From Pelagibius sp965227505 (GTDB taxonomy: Bacteria > Pseudomonadota > Alphaproteobacteria > Kiloniellales > Kiloniellaceae), in NCBI RefSeq assembly GCF_965227505.1, contig NZ_OZ245757.1:2356001-2420000 (forward strand): a DNA stretch of 64,000 nt. The letters are read 5' to 3'. Below the pieces are notes generated by a model, which was given only the letters and a program-made list of their open reading frames with translations, made no database searches and was not told the origin of the DNA. Within the stretch, counting starts at the first letter, position 1; each line of letters begins with the position of its first letter. The position numbers and the translations under genes were made by a program. Shown piece by piece: positions 42,069 to 50,218 of this stretch.

Positions 42069-42899
42069 TCAGAGCGCGACATGGCGGGCGAAGGGCGGCG
42101 CCAGACGGCGATAGCCGCCGGGCGTCAGACCGGAGAAGTGACGGAACTCGCGGGCGAAGTGGGCCTGGTCGGCATAGCCCTGCCAGGCCGCCAGATCCGC
42201 CAGGGATGACGCCGCCGCCGAGTTGGCGCCCTCTGCCAGGGGCCCCAGGGCACGCCCGAAGCGCAGCAGCCTGGCATAGGTCTTCGGCTTCAACCCGACG
42301 GCTTCCGCAAAGCGCTTGGTAAAGGCCCGATGGCTGTACCCGCTCGCCGCCGCAACGGCGCCGACCGGCGCCCCGGCGTCAAACCCGGCCAGCGCCTGGG
42401 CGATCAGCGGATCGAGTCCCGTAACCTTCGGCAGCCGCGCAACGAGGGCGGCTTCGAAGATGGCGAGCCGCTGCGCCGCCGATCCGGCCTCCCACAGCGC
42501 CGCGCGCAGGGCGGCCACCGGCGCCGCGCCCCAGACATCCTCCAGCGGCAGGTGCCGGCCTACGAAGGTGCCGGCGGACGCGCCGATCAGAAGCCCGGCC
42601 GCGCCCGGCCGCAGCGCAGCCCCGACTGTCGGGACGGGCCGGGAGACGTCTTTCACGTAGGGCGCCAGGCGGGGGCCGCCGATCACCGCCGTACTCACGG
42701 TGTATCCTTCGAGGTCGTCACGATGGCGGAAGATCCGCAGCGGCTGTTCTCCCAGACGAATGACCAGCTGGGTGGACACGGAGGGCAGCACCGCCTCGCG
42801 ACCGCTGCCGGAGGGCGCGCCGGAAGGATCCGATGCCCAGAGCTGCTGGACGAAGGGCCTCAAAACGTCACGTGGCTGGCGTACAAGTGGCACGGCCAC
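42069..42899 (-). CDS. AraC-family transcriptional regulator
   Basis: A 276-residue regulator with a C-terminal double helix-turn-helix: VAAASGYSHRAFTKRFAEAV, GLKPKTYARLLRFGRAL, then LADLAAWQGYADQAHFAREF and RHFSGLTPGGYRR, which is a full AraC signature. The N-terminal half resembles the DUF6597 ligand domain (VLPSVSTQLVIRLGEQPLRI). It precedes the VOC gene in the same direction. A likely target is that gene and its own promoter (inference). Confidence 0.92.
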   Translation of the reverse strand: MAVPLVRQPRDVLRPFVQQLWASDPSGAPSGSGREAVLPSVSTQLVIRLGEQPLRIFRHRDDLEGYTVSTAVIGGPRLAPYVKDVSRPVPTVGAALRPGAAGLLIGASAGTFVGRHLPLEDVWGAAPVAALRAALWEAGSAAQRLAIFEAALVARLPKVTGLDPLIAQALAGFDAGAPVGAVAAASGYSHRAFTKRFAEAVGLKPKTYARLLRFGRALGPLAEGANSAAASSLADLAAWQGYADQAHFAREFRHFSGLTPGGYRRLAPPFARHVAL

Positions 42900-43069
42900 C
42901 TCCGGCTGGCAGTCCCGGCACTACATTAGGCGACAGCGGCGGGCTTGAGGAGACTTTCGGCTCGATTTCCCGCAGACAAGAGGCTAAGCACTGGCGGAGG
43001 GCGCGCAGTCGCGTTTCTTTCGCCCGACCGTCCTCATCGACCCCCAACGGTGGCATCCTCGTGACAAGC

Positions 43070-43816
43070 ATGGATCTGAACTGGCGTGCGGAAGAAGCCT
43101 GCATGAGCGCCTGGCCTTCGCCGCGGCAGATGCTTTTGAGCGGCTGGCTGCTGCGCGCCGCCGGCGGTTCCACCCGGCGGACCAATTCGGTGAACCCTCT
43201 GCGCGGCGGCCCGCGCGATCCGGCCGCGATCCTGGCTGCTGCCGAAGCCACCTACGCCGCGCTCGATCAAGCGGCGCTGTTTCGCGTCCCCTCCATCGCG
43301 GCAGCGATGGACGGGCCGCTGGCCGCCGGCGGCTACACGGCGGAGGGCGAGACCCTGACCCTCTTCAACGGCCTCTCCGCATGGCCGCAGCCGCAAAGCG
43401 CGGCGACGCGCCTGACCGCGGAGGCCGACGGCGACTGGCTGCAGGCCCGCGCAGCCCTGAGCCCCGCCGATACGGCCGACAGCGCGGTCTTCGAAACGAT
43501 GGTCCGCACCATCATGCTGCCGCGCATCTTCGCCGCCACCCGCCACGAAGGGGCGGTGGTCGCCCTGGCCTATGGCGTAGTGCACGACGGCCTGGCCGTG
43601 GTCGAAGCGGTCGTGACCGATTCCCGCTGGCGCCAGCGCGGCTTTGGCCGCCAGACCGTCGGCGCGGTCCTGAACTGGGCTGTAACTGCGGGGGCCGGGG
43701 CCGCCTGCCTGCAGGTGGTGGCCGACAATCCCGCGGCCCTTGCGCTTTACCGCTCCCTCGGCTTCACGACGGAGCTCTACCGCTACCACTACCGCCGCAA
43801 GTTCCCGACGGTGTGA
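43070..43816 (+). CDS. GNAT-family N-acetyltransferase
   Basis: A 248-residue acetyltransferase. The ATG at 43070 gives an N-terminal region with GWLLRAAGGSTRRTNSVNPL, the arrangement of two-part GNAT proteins. The C-terminal GNAT core has VVEAVVTDSRWRQRGFGRQT with the acetyl-CoA loop (RQRGFGR), and ACLQVVADNPAALALYRSLG followed by FTTELYRYHYRRK. Acceptor unknown. Monocistronic; it ends six bases before the stop of the convergent TAXI-like gene. Confidence 0.9.
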   Translation: MDLNWRAEEACMSAWPSPRQMLLSGWLLRAAGGSTRRTNSVNPLRGGPRDPAAILAAAEATYAALDQAALFRVPSIAAAMDGPLAAGGYTAEGETLTLFNGLSAWPQPQSAATRLTAEADGDWLQARAALSPADTADSAVFETMVRTIMLPRIFAATRHEGAVVALAYGVVHDGLAVVEAVVTDSRWRQRGFGRQTVGAVLNWAVTAGAGAACLQVVADNPAALALYRSLGFTTELYRYHYRRKFPTV

Positions 43817-43822
43817 CTGACC

Positions 43823-44389
43823 CTAGTCTTTGCCCGGCTCGTCACGGCCTTCCAGGAAGGCGCGGGCGCCGGGATGCCACGGCACGCCCAGGTCGTCGGC
43901 GCCCTGGCCGGCGGGGACCAGTTCCGTTCCGACCAGGGCGGAGGCCACCAGCCAGGCATGCCGTTCGGGAAACTCGGCCCGGGCGACCAGAAGCCGCTCC
44001 TCCAGCGGCAGCAACAGGCGAAGGGCGACGGGCCCGTAGGCGGCAAAGCCGTTGCTGCCGGCCAGCATGGCCGTGGCGTCGTCCGGGCCCAGGGTTGCCA
44101 CGTCCATCTGCGCCGTCGCCAGCAGGCTGGCCAGGCGCCCGGCGTTGGGCGCACGCGCGACCCGCGACTTCGCCGCCGGAAGGTGTTCGTCCAGCAGCCC
44201 CACCACCCGCTTGGCCAGATCGTAGGTCGTGGGATCGGCCCTGTGGCAGCCGATCAGCAGGTGCTTCTTGCGGTAGACCACCCACTGCCCATAGGGCGTG
44301 TGGCCGGCCAGCAGCACGGCCGCCGCCGCCCCGGCGGCGGCCCGCAGGCCGAGGCCGAGCGCTTTGCGGCGGGTGCGGCTCGCGATCAC
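43823..44389 (-). CDS. Short TAXI-type TRAP binding-protein-like protein
   Basis: A 188-residue exported protein. The GTG start at 44389 overlaps the acetamidase stop (GTGA), so translation is coupled. A signal segment covers about residues 12-29 (LGLRAAAGAAAAVLLAG). KKHLLIGCHRADPTTYDLAK, then RVVGLLDEHLP and LASLLATAQMDVATLGPDDA resemble lobe I of TAXI solute-binding proteins, but these are normally about 320 residues, so this is roughly a half-size version. No TRAP-TAXI permease is adjacent. It may deliver the amide substrate or act as a sensor for the co-encoded hydrolase. Confidence 0.78.
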   Translation of the reverse strand: MIASRTRRKALGLGLRAAAGAAAAVLLAGHTPYGQWVVYRKKHLLIGCHRADPTTYDLAKRVVGLLDEHLPAAKSRVARAPNAGRLASLLATAQMDVATLGPDDATAMLAGSNGFAAYGPVALRLLLPLEERLLVARAEFPERHAWLVASALVGTELVPAGQGADDLGVPWHPGARAFLEGRDEPGKD

Positions 44390-45645
44390 TCTTCGAAGAC
44401 GTCCTCGTTCAGCACGGCGGTGACGACATAGTTCGGCACGTCGACCACCTGCCCGATCCGCAGGTCGACCGCAACGCTGGCCAGGATGTAGGCCTGCTCC
44501 GCCGTCAGGCCGTGCTCGCGCTGAATGTAGGCGATCATCTTGATCAGCGCGTCGCGGGCCGCCAACGTCAGGTCCTCGGAAAGGTTGGTGAGGTTGGCGA
44601 TCTTCTCGCTGTCCAGATAGGTGTGCGGCGGCGGGACCTCGCCCGCGGCCTTCAGCGGCAGGCCGATGGTCTGGTAGAACTTGGAGGGCTCGATGTCCTT
44701 GATCTGCGTGCCGCCTTCGACTTCGGGCCCCGTGATGACCGCGCCCTGGCCCTTGCGGATGTCCACCGTCAGCGTCACCACGGCGCCGGTTTCGATCGCC
44801 GTGCCGGACACCTCGCCGTCGCCCTGGGCAAAGTGCACATCGCCGACGAAGAGCCCGCAGCCATCGACGAAGCAGGGCAGCAGCAGGGTGGTGCCGACCT
44901 GCATCTGCTGCACGTCCATGTTGCCGCCGTTCTCGCGCGGCGGAACGGTGCGCAGGCACTGATCGCGCGCCGGGCCTTCGGGTCCGCAGACTGCCGAGGG
45001 CAGAGCCCCGATGGGCTGCGGCGGCAGGGCGACGCCGCCGGCCTCGGCGAGCAGCCTTTCGCGCTCCAGCCAGGTCTCGACCTCCGGCTGGCCGGGCATC
45101 ACGCCGACCGATCCCATGAAGGCCTCGTAGGGCACCTTGATGCCGGGCATCTGGTCGGAGACGGCGTGGGTGCGGCTCAGTTTCCAGTTCACCAGATAGG
45201 GCTCGGTGTAGATGTCGCGCAGGAAGCCGAAGCCGGGCACGATGACGGTGTAGCCGTATTCGTCCGGTTCGATGTCGACCAGGGTGACGGCGATCACGTC
45301 GCCGCGCTCGGCGCCCTCGATGTGCACCGGTCCGGTCATGGGATGGACGAGATTGAGGTCCAGCGCGGCCAGATCGTCGGCATTGGAGTCGAGCGTGAGA
45401 TCGGAATCCAGCGCATCGCGCGTGTGGTAGATGATCATGTCACCGGGGTTGGCGCGGACCACCGCGGGGATGTCCGGGTGGTAGCGGTTGAAGCAGTTCG
45501 GGTCGTCGACGCAGTGCGCGCCCTGCTTGTCGACCACCACCCGGTTTTGCCACTTGACGTCGGTGGTGTCGGCCACCGCGTCCCCAACGGCGCCCCCCAC
45601 AGCTCCGATGAGTGCAACCGCACAGACTACGAACAGAGTTCTCAT
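44386..45645 (-). CDS. Exported acetamidase/formamidase-family protein
   Basis: A 419-residue protein of the FmdA_AmdA family, which hydrolyses formamide or acetamide to ammonia and the acid. The start at 45645 has GGAGG six bases upstream and gives a signal peptide (LFVVCAVALIGAVGGAV, cleavage near DAVADT). Family blocks include VRANPGDMIIYHTRDALDSD, LNLVHPMTGPVHIEGAERGD, VPPRENGGNMDVQQMQVG and VGDVHFAQGDGEVSGTAIET. Most family members are cytoplasmic, so export is unusual. It also carries extra cysteines (CVDDPNCF, VCGPEG, DQCLR, CFVDGCG) that could form disulfides. The downstream TAXI-like gene overlaps it. Confidence 0.9.
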   Translation of the reverse strand: MRTLFVVCAVALIGAVGGAVGDAVADTTDVKWQNRVVVDKQGAHCVDDPNCFNRYHPDIPAVVRANPGDMIIYHTRDALDSDLTLDSNADDLAALDLNLVHPMTGPVHIEGAERGDVIAVTLVDIEPDEYGYTVIVPGFGFLRDIYTEPYLVNWKLSRTHAVSDQMPGIKVPYEAFMGSVGVMPGQPEVETWLERERLLAEAGGVALPPQPIGALPSAVCGPEGPARDQCLRTVPPRENGGNMDVQQMQVGTTLLLPCFVDGCGLFVGDVHFAQGDGEVSGTAIETGAVVTLTVDIRKGQGAVITGPEVEGGTQIKDIEPSKFYQTIGLPLKAAGEVPPPHTYLDSEKIANLTNLSEDLTLAARDALIKMIAYIQREHGLTAEQAYILASVAVDLRIGQVVDVPNYVVTAVLNEDVFEE

Positions 45646-45811
45646 GATCCGCCTCCTGTCATGCCGGCTTTTTCTTGGTTCTTCGCGCCGGCGCATTGCA
45701 GCGGGATGTCCCAGCCAGATCCCCGCCGAACAAACAGGATAGCAGGGCCGCCTTTAGACCGGAAGTTTGGCGACCGGAAGGTAGGGCGGTCCGGTCATAG
45801 GCCTACGCCCG

Positions 45812-46003
45812 TTACGGCGCAAGGTGGACGACCAGGTCGACGCCCTCCTCCGCGCCCGGGGCCTGGAACGGGCGGGTGAAGTGGTCGTAGTCCGCTTCGC
45901 AGGGCGAGAAGGCATGCCCGCCGTCCGCATTTCGCTGCCGCAGGCGCGCCTTGCAGAGGTCGTCGGGCAGGTCGAGAAAATGCAGACGGTGCGCCTGCGG
46001 GCG
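45812..46003 (-). pseudogene. Remnant of an AAA-type P-loop kinase/ATPase gene
   Basis: The minus strand here encodes about 63 codons ending at TAA (45812-45814), reading HRLHFLDLPDDLCKARLRQ, RNADGGHAFSPCEADYD, HFTRPFQAPGAEEGVDLVV. This closely resembles the C-terminal part of small AAA_33-type ATPases (normally about 170 residues; recognition from memory). In-frame stop codons TGA TGA lie just upstream and there is no start codon, Walker A or ribosome site, since the ACT-protein gene ends at 46032. It is best read as the 3' fragment of a deleted gene. Confidence 0.7.
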
Positions 46004-46031
46004 GCGGGGCCGCCGTCATCAGCCCGGCGCG

Positions 46032-46421
46032 CTAACGCGCGCCCACAGACTGCTGACCCACGTGCTTTTGCGAGGTCAGTACCGTGTCCACCTCGAAAAC
46101 CTGGCGCAGGCAGCGCGCGATGTAGTCGCCGGTCTGCACGTCCAGGCCGTCGACCTGGATGTCGATGGCAAGGTCGCGGCCCTTCGGCCCCGTCACGTCG
46201 CTGTGCCAGCGGGTCGGCACCAGGCCGCGCTTGGCGAAGAGCTCCAGGACCCGGGGCATCACCCCCGGCTCCGCCGCGGCCAGGATGGAAAAGCAATAGA
46301 CCGGCGCCGCAGAGGGCGCCTTAGGGGGCGCCCCAGAGGGCGTCTGAGTACTGAGGTCAGAACGGGAAGCAGCGGGCCGCAGGGCGGCCGGCGCGTAAAC
46401 GGAATGCATGGAAGCGGACAT
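46032..46421 (-). CDS. ACT-domain protein (acetolactate synthase small-subunit-like)
   Basis: A 129-residue protein. Residues 1-38 are Pro/Ala/Ser-rich, with a 12-nt periodic DNA sequence (GGCGCC-type repeats near 46302-46345). Residues about 40-118 form one ACT domain: VYCFSILAAAEPGVMPRVLE, LFAKRGLVPTRWHSD, AIDIQVDGLDVQTGDYIARC, as in IlvH. The second domain of IlvH is missing, so it is not a complete small subunit. It could bind branched-chain amino acids as a sensor. No ilvB gene is adjacent. Confidence 0.82.
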   Translation of the reverse strand: MSASMHSVYAPAALRPAASRSDLSTQTPSGAPPKAPSAAPVYCFSILAAAEPGVMPRVLELFAKRGLVPTRWHSDVTGPKGRDLAIDIQVDGLDVQTGDYIARCLRQVFEVDTVLTSQKHVGQQSVGAR

Positions 46422-46645
46422 TGTCTGTCCCCTGAAACGGTGATCGCGAAACGTCGAAACGGCTTGTCCCGGCTACCCTCTGGGTGCCGGGTCCGTAATT
46501 CGAATGGCGATGCCGTTCAGGCGGAAACTGTCCATAACGCCCCGATGAGACGGGATCGGGGCGCAAATGTCAACCGGGGCAAGCGGGGTGCATGGGCAGT
46601 CTACGCCCTTCCCACCCCGCGTTAACCCTGATTATCCCCGCAGAT

Positions 46646-47263
46646 CTAGGGCTCGATGGCCTCGACCTCGATGATCAGGTCCACCTCGTCGCCGACGGCC
46701 GGAGCATAAGCAGCCATGCCAAAGTCGGTGCGCTTCAGGCTGCCGCGGGCGGAGAAACCCACCGTCTCCTTGCCCTGATAGATCGGGTGTGGCGACTTCA
46801 AGTTGAAGGTGACGTCCAGGGTAACCGGCCTGGTCACCCCTAGCAGGGTCAGATCGCCGGTCAAGGTGCCGGTGTTGTCGCCGGTCTTGGCGATCCCGGT
46901 GCTGGTGAAGGTGATGGTCGGGAACTGCTCGACGTTGAAGAACTCGGCGCTGCGCAGGTGCTCGTCGCGCTTGGTGTGGTTTGTGTCGAGGCTGGCGGCC
47001 TGCATCACGATCTCCACCGCGGAGTTCTCGACCGCGGCTTCATCGAAGGTGATGCTGCCCTGCACGTCGCCGATGCGGCCAACGGTGGCGGAGTAACCAA
47101 GGTGGTCGACCAGGAAGATCACATCGGCATGAGCGGAATCGAGGGTGTAGGTCTGGGCGGCCTGGGCGCCCTGGATGGAGGTGAACCCAAGCGGCAGCGC
47201 CAGAAGTGCGGCGGCAAAGGCGAGGCCGAAGCGGCGGATTTTCAGGATCGTCAAGAGCGGCAT
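46646..47263 (-). CDS. YceI family periplasmic protein (first copy)
   Basis: A 205-residue exported lipocalin-like protein of the YceI family, which binds isoprenoid chains such as those of ubiquinone. The signal peptide spans about 1-35 (FAAALLALPLGFTSIQGAQA). The family core is intact: TYTLDSAHADVIFLVDHLGY, ITFDEAAVENSAVEIVMQ, AASLDTNHTKRDEHLRSAEF, FFNVEQFPTITFTST and GDLTLLGVTRPVTLDV. It is the third gene of a cytochrome b561-YceI-YceI operon, 58 bases after the second copy. Confidence 0.95.
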   Translation of the reverse strand: MPLLTILKIRRFGLAFAAALLALPLGFTSIQGAQAAQTYTLDSAHADVIFLVDHLGYSATVGRIGDVQGSITFDEAAVENSAVEIVMQAASLDTNHTKRDEHLRSAEFFNVEQFPTITFTSTGIAKTGDNTGTLTGDLTLLGVTRPVTLDVTFNLKSPHPIYQGKETVGFSARGSLKRTDFGMAAYAPAVGDEVDLIIEVEAIEP

Positions 47264-47321
47264 GAGGGTTCTCCCGTGGTGTCGTCGTGAAGGTTGGCAA
47301 GAGCGGCACTAGGGCCCAAAG

Positions 47322-47915
47322 CTATGACCCGGCCCGGCTGGCCGCGATGTCGATGCGGATGACCACCGCCTCCCCCACCACCGAGGTGTCGGCCCAGAGG
47401 CCCTGGCCGACGCCGTAGTCCAGACGGCTGACCTCCAGTTCGCCGCTGGCCCGGGCGCGCCGAACGCCGGCTTCTTCGGTAATGGTGAGGGTGAACGGCA
47501 GCACCACCGGCAGGGTGACATCGCGCATGGTGAGATTGCCCGCCGCCTCGAAGCGGTCGCCGCCGAGCGCGGTGAAGCCTTCGGCCATGAAGCGCGCCTC
47601 GGGCCACTGGGCCACATCGAAGAGCGCGGCGGAGCGGATGGTGTCGTCGCGGTCCTTGCTTTCGCTGTTGACGCTGGCGATGTCGATGACAACGGCGACC
47701 CGGCTGGCGGCCAGGTTGTCGGGGTCGAAGGCGATCTCCGCGGTGAAGGCCTCGAAGGCGCCTTCCACGGGCGCGCCGGACTGGGTGGCGACGAAGCCGA
47801 CGCGGCTGTCCTCCCCGACTGTCCAGAGCGGGACATCGTTGGCCACCGCTGCAGCGCTCCAGAGCGCGCAGGCTGCGGCCAGGGCGGGTGCAAGGGCCGG
47901 CAGGACCCGCCTCAT
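47322..47915 (-). CDS. YceI family periplasmic protein (second, diverged copy)
   Basis: A 197-residue exported protein of the same family but more diverged. The signal peptide covers about 1-25 (PALAPALAAACALWSAAAVA). Key blocks are VGFVATQSGAPVEGAFEAFT, IDIASVNSESKDRDDTIRS, ALFDVAQWPEARFMAEGFTA and NLTMRDVTLPVVLPFTLTIT. Its ATG overlaps the cytochrome b561 stop codon (ATGA), implying translational coupling. The NSESKDRDDTIRS segment replaces the usual DTNHTKRDEHLRS. Confidence 0.93.
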   Translation of the reverse strand: MRRVLPALAPALAAACALWSAAAVANDVPLWTVGEDSRVGFVATQSGAPVEGAFEAFTAEIAFDPDNLAASRVAVVIDIASVNSESKDRDDTIRSAALFDVAQWPEARFMAEGFTALGGDRFEAAGNLTMRDVTLPVVLPFTLTITEEAGVRRARASGELEVSRLDYGVGQGLWADTSVVGEAVVIRIDIAASRAGS

Positions 47916-48523
47916 CGCCCGGCACCCGGCCCGGCGCCCGGACCGGCGCTCGGCCCGGCGCTCGGCCCGGCAAGCGGCAGCATGCGGGTCAGCACGTCGT
48001 CCTTCACCACGAAGTGGTGGCGCAGGGCGGCCAGGATGTGGATGGCCAGCAGCGCCAGGATCACCCGGGCCAGCAGGTGGTGGGCGCTTTCCAGCACCTG
48101 CTTCACCTCCTCGCTGGGGCCGATCAGCGCGGGCAGGGTGAAGAGGCCGAAGACCACCACCGGAAAGTTGGCCGCCGCCGAATGCAGAATGCCGATGAGC
48201 GGCTGGGCCAGCAGCACGACATAGAGCGCGACATGGCTGGCATGGGCGGCGCGGCGCTCCCAGCCCGCCATGCCTTCCGGCAGGCTCGGCGGCGGCGAGT
48301 ACCAGCGCCAGGCCAGCCGCAGCACCGCCAGCGCCAGGATGGTCACGCCCACCGACTTGTGCAGGTTGATGATCTGCACCTTCTCCGGCGAGAGCGTCAT
48401 ACCGTCCTGGATCCAGGCCAGCGCGAAGATCGCAATGAAGAGGGCCACCGTCACCCAGTGCAGGATCTGCGCAACGGCCCCGTAGCGATCGGCGCTGTTG
48501 GTCATCCGCATTGTCCGGCGCAT
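47912..48523 (-). CDS. Cytochrome b561 family protein
   Basis: A 203-residue four-helix diheme membrane protein of the bacterial b561/CybB type. Candidate heme histidines are visible in QILHWVTVALF, INLHKSVGVTILAL, RRAAHASHVALYVVLL, and SAHHLLARVILALLAIHILA. It likely moves electrons between ubiquinol and a periplasmic acceptor, with the YceI proteins as quinone-binding partners (inference from operon). The C-terminus ends in AGPSAGPSAGPGAGPGAGR, encoded by a 12-nt tandem repeat at about 47925-47975, and is probably an unstructured tail. An alternative start is the ATG at 48511. Confidence 0.93.
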   Translation of the reverse strand: MRRTMRMTNSADRYGAVAQILHWVTVALFIAIFALAWIQDGMTLSPEKVQIINLHKSVGVTILALAVLRLAWRWYSPPPSLPEGMAGWERRAAHASHVALYVVLLAQPLIGILHSAAANFPVVVFGLFTLPALIGPSEEVKQVLESAHHLLARVILALLAIHILAALRHHFVVKDDVLTRMLPLAGPSAGPSAGPGAGPGAGR

Positions 48524-48755
48524 CGTCCATAAATCCCAGTTGGCCAGGCGGCGCAGGCAGAGAGGCCGCCGGGCGGAGCCAGCCTAGGGCCGGCGCCCGG
48601 ACGGCGCTGAATCAAATATGTTTGAACGCCCGCCGCCTTGACAGTGGCGTCCCGGAAAATATACGGCTCACCACCCCGATCCGTTCCCGGTCGGTGTTGA
48701 GGTCCGGGCGCCGCTCGCCAGTCAGACGCATGCCCCTGCCTTGCCACAGTCCCCT
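48524..48755. other. Gap upstream of cytochrome b561 and repeat A
   Basis: About 230 bases between the b561 start and the beginning of the palindromic repeat. No gene was recognised. It must carry the promoter of the cytochrome b561-YceI operon. An AT-rich stretch at 48609-48668 is the only contrast in composition. Confidence 0.5.
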
Positions 48756-48855
48756 GTCACCCTCGGACTTGATCCGAGGGTCCACCGGGCCGTTCGCTGG
48801 AGCCTCTGTCGGAGAGGTTTGGACTGCCTCCACAATGGATGCTCGGGTCAAGCCC

Positions 48856-50125
48856 ACTGGTGTCCGGTTTAGATTTGGTGGACTGAGCGCACGGTGTTGA
48901 TTCTACTTGTGTCCAAGCGTTTGGCGACGTCCTGGGACACGAGAAAGGAACAACACCGTGCGACACCAGAATAGCGTTTTTCACGATCTTCTAAAGCGGG
49001 TTCCCTGGGGAGAGTTCGAGCGCCTGGTGGCTGAGCACGGAGCGGACCATCGGGTTCGCCGTCTGCCAACCAAGAGCCAGTTTATAGCCTTGCTTTACGG
49101 GCAGCTTTCCGGGTCGACGAGCCTGCGGGAGATCGTTGGCGGCCTGGAGAGCCATGCCAGGCGGCTCTACCACCTGGGTGGGCGACCAGTGTCACGCTCG
49201 ACTTTGTCGGACGCCAATGCCCTGCGCCCGAGCGCGGTATTCAGCGATCTCTTTGCGGCGATGGTTGGTCAAGCCCAGCGGGGCCTGCGCCGCAAAGTCG
49301 GTGAGGCGGTCTATCTGATTGATTCCACCAGTATCCGCCTCAGCGGGATTGGCTGCGAGTGGGCGCACTTTTCAGCCAAAGCCTGCGGCGCCAAGGCGCA
49401 CGTCATCTATGATCCCGCCGCTGACCGGCCGATCTATGCGGCGGTCACCGCGGCCAAGGTCAACGACATCACCGTCGCCCAGACGATGCCGATAGAGGCA
49501 GGAGCTACCTACGTCTTCGATCTCGCCTACTACGATTACGGCTGGTGGGCCAGGATGGATGCCGCCGGTTGCCGCATCGTCACCCGCTTCAAGTCCAATA
49601 CGCCCCTGGCTGGAGCCGTTGAACTCGACGTAGTGGAAGGCACCAGCATCCTCTCCGACCGCATCGGGCTGTTGCCGCAGCGTCAGGCTAACAGCCGCAA
49701 GAACCCCTTCAGCAGCCCGGTTCGCGAGGTGCGCGTCAAGACCCACACCGGCAAGATCTTGCGCATTCTCTCGAACGATCTCAAGGCCCCAGCCAGGGAA
49801 ATCGCCGATCTCTACAAGCGCCGCTGGGCCATCGAGCTGTTCTTCCGATGGGTCAAGCAAACCCTCAAAATCCGCCACTGCCTCGGAGCCAGCGAGAACG
49901 CCCTACGCATCCAGATTGCCGTCGCCCTCATCGCTTTCCTGATCCTGCGCATGGCTCAGGGCGACCAGAAAACCATCCAAAGCCCGCTCAAGTTCGCCCG
50001 TCTCGTCCGCGCAAACCTCATGCACCGACGCCGTATAGATCGGCTGATAACCGCCCAACCCGATCCACGCGAAAACCCAAATCAAATGGCCTTGCTATGG
50101 GTTTGAATCTAAACCGGACACCAGT
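48856..50125 (+). mobile_element. IS4-family insertion sequence, 1270 bp, intact
   Basis: The element is bounded by perfect 20-bp terminal inverted repeats, ACTGGTGTCCGGTTTAGATT at 48856-48875 and its complement at 50106-50125. The flanks are an 11-bp target duplication, GGGTCAAGCCC (48845-48855 and 50126-50136). It carries one full-length transposase gene. Perfect ends and duplication indicate a recent insertion that is probably still mobile. Confidence 0.96.
48958..50106 (+). CDS. IS4-family transposase (DUF4372 type)
   Basis: A 382-residue DDE transposase. The GTG at 48958 is chosen because AGGA lies eight bases upstream; a TTG at 48907 would add 17 residues. The N-terminal DUF4372 domain is FHDLLKRVPWGEFERLVAEH with RRLPTKSQFIALLYGQLSGS. 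The catalytic triad is Asp in YLIDSTSIRLSG, Asp in YVFDLAYYDYGWW and Glu in YKRRWAIELFFRWVK (the Y-(2)-R-(3)-E-(6)-K signature of IS4). The stop at 50104-50106 reaches the right inverted repeat. No frameshift was seen, so it is probably active. Confidence 0.96.
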   Translation: MRHQNSVFHDLLKRVPWGEFERLVAEHGADHRVRRLPTKSQFIALLYGQLSGSTSLREIVGGLESHARRLYHLGGRPVSRSTLSDANALRPSAVFSDLFAAMVGQAQRGLRRKVGEAVYLIDSTSIRLSGIGCEWAHFSAKACGAKAHVIYDPAADRPIYAAVTAAKVNDITVAQTMPIEAGATYVFDLAYYDYGWWARMDAAGCRIVTRFKSNTPLAGAVELDVVEGTSILSDRIGLLPQRQANSRKNPFSSPVREVRVKTHTGKILRILSNDLKAPAREIADLYKRRWAIELFFRWVKQTLKIRHCLGASENALRIQIAVALIAFLILRMAQGDQKTIQSPLKFARLVRANLMHRRRIDRLITAQPDPRENPNQMALLWV

Positions 50126-50218
50126 GGGTCAAGCCCGAGTATGACGATTGGGGGGCGGAGCAGCAGTCGCCCCTACCCCCCAAGCCTGCTGAGACCAGAC
50201 TCCTTAAGCCCAGACCTG

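Larger units (their letters stand above)
48756..50147. repeat. Palindromic intergenic repeat (copy A), split by an insertion sequence
   Basis: The left half at 48756-48855 reads GTCACCCTCGGACTTGATCC then GAGGGTCCACCG... to GGATGCTCGGGTCAAGCCC; the right half at 50126-50147 continues GGGTCAAGCCCGAGTATGAC. Removing the IS and one 11-bp duplication rebuilds a unit like copies at 51459, 52899 and 60834. Confidence 0.9.

Noticed and set aside
43381..45879. An 832-codon plus-strand frame across the GNAT, TAXI-like and acetamidase genes
   Set aside because: It runs antisense to two assigned genes and in another frame to the third; no protein features.
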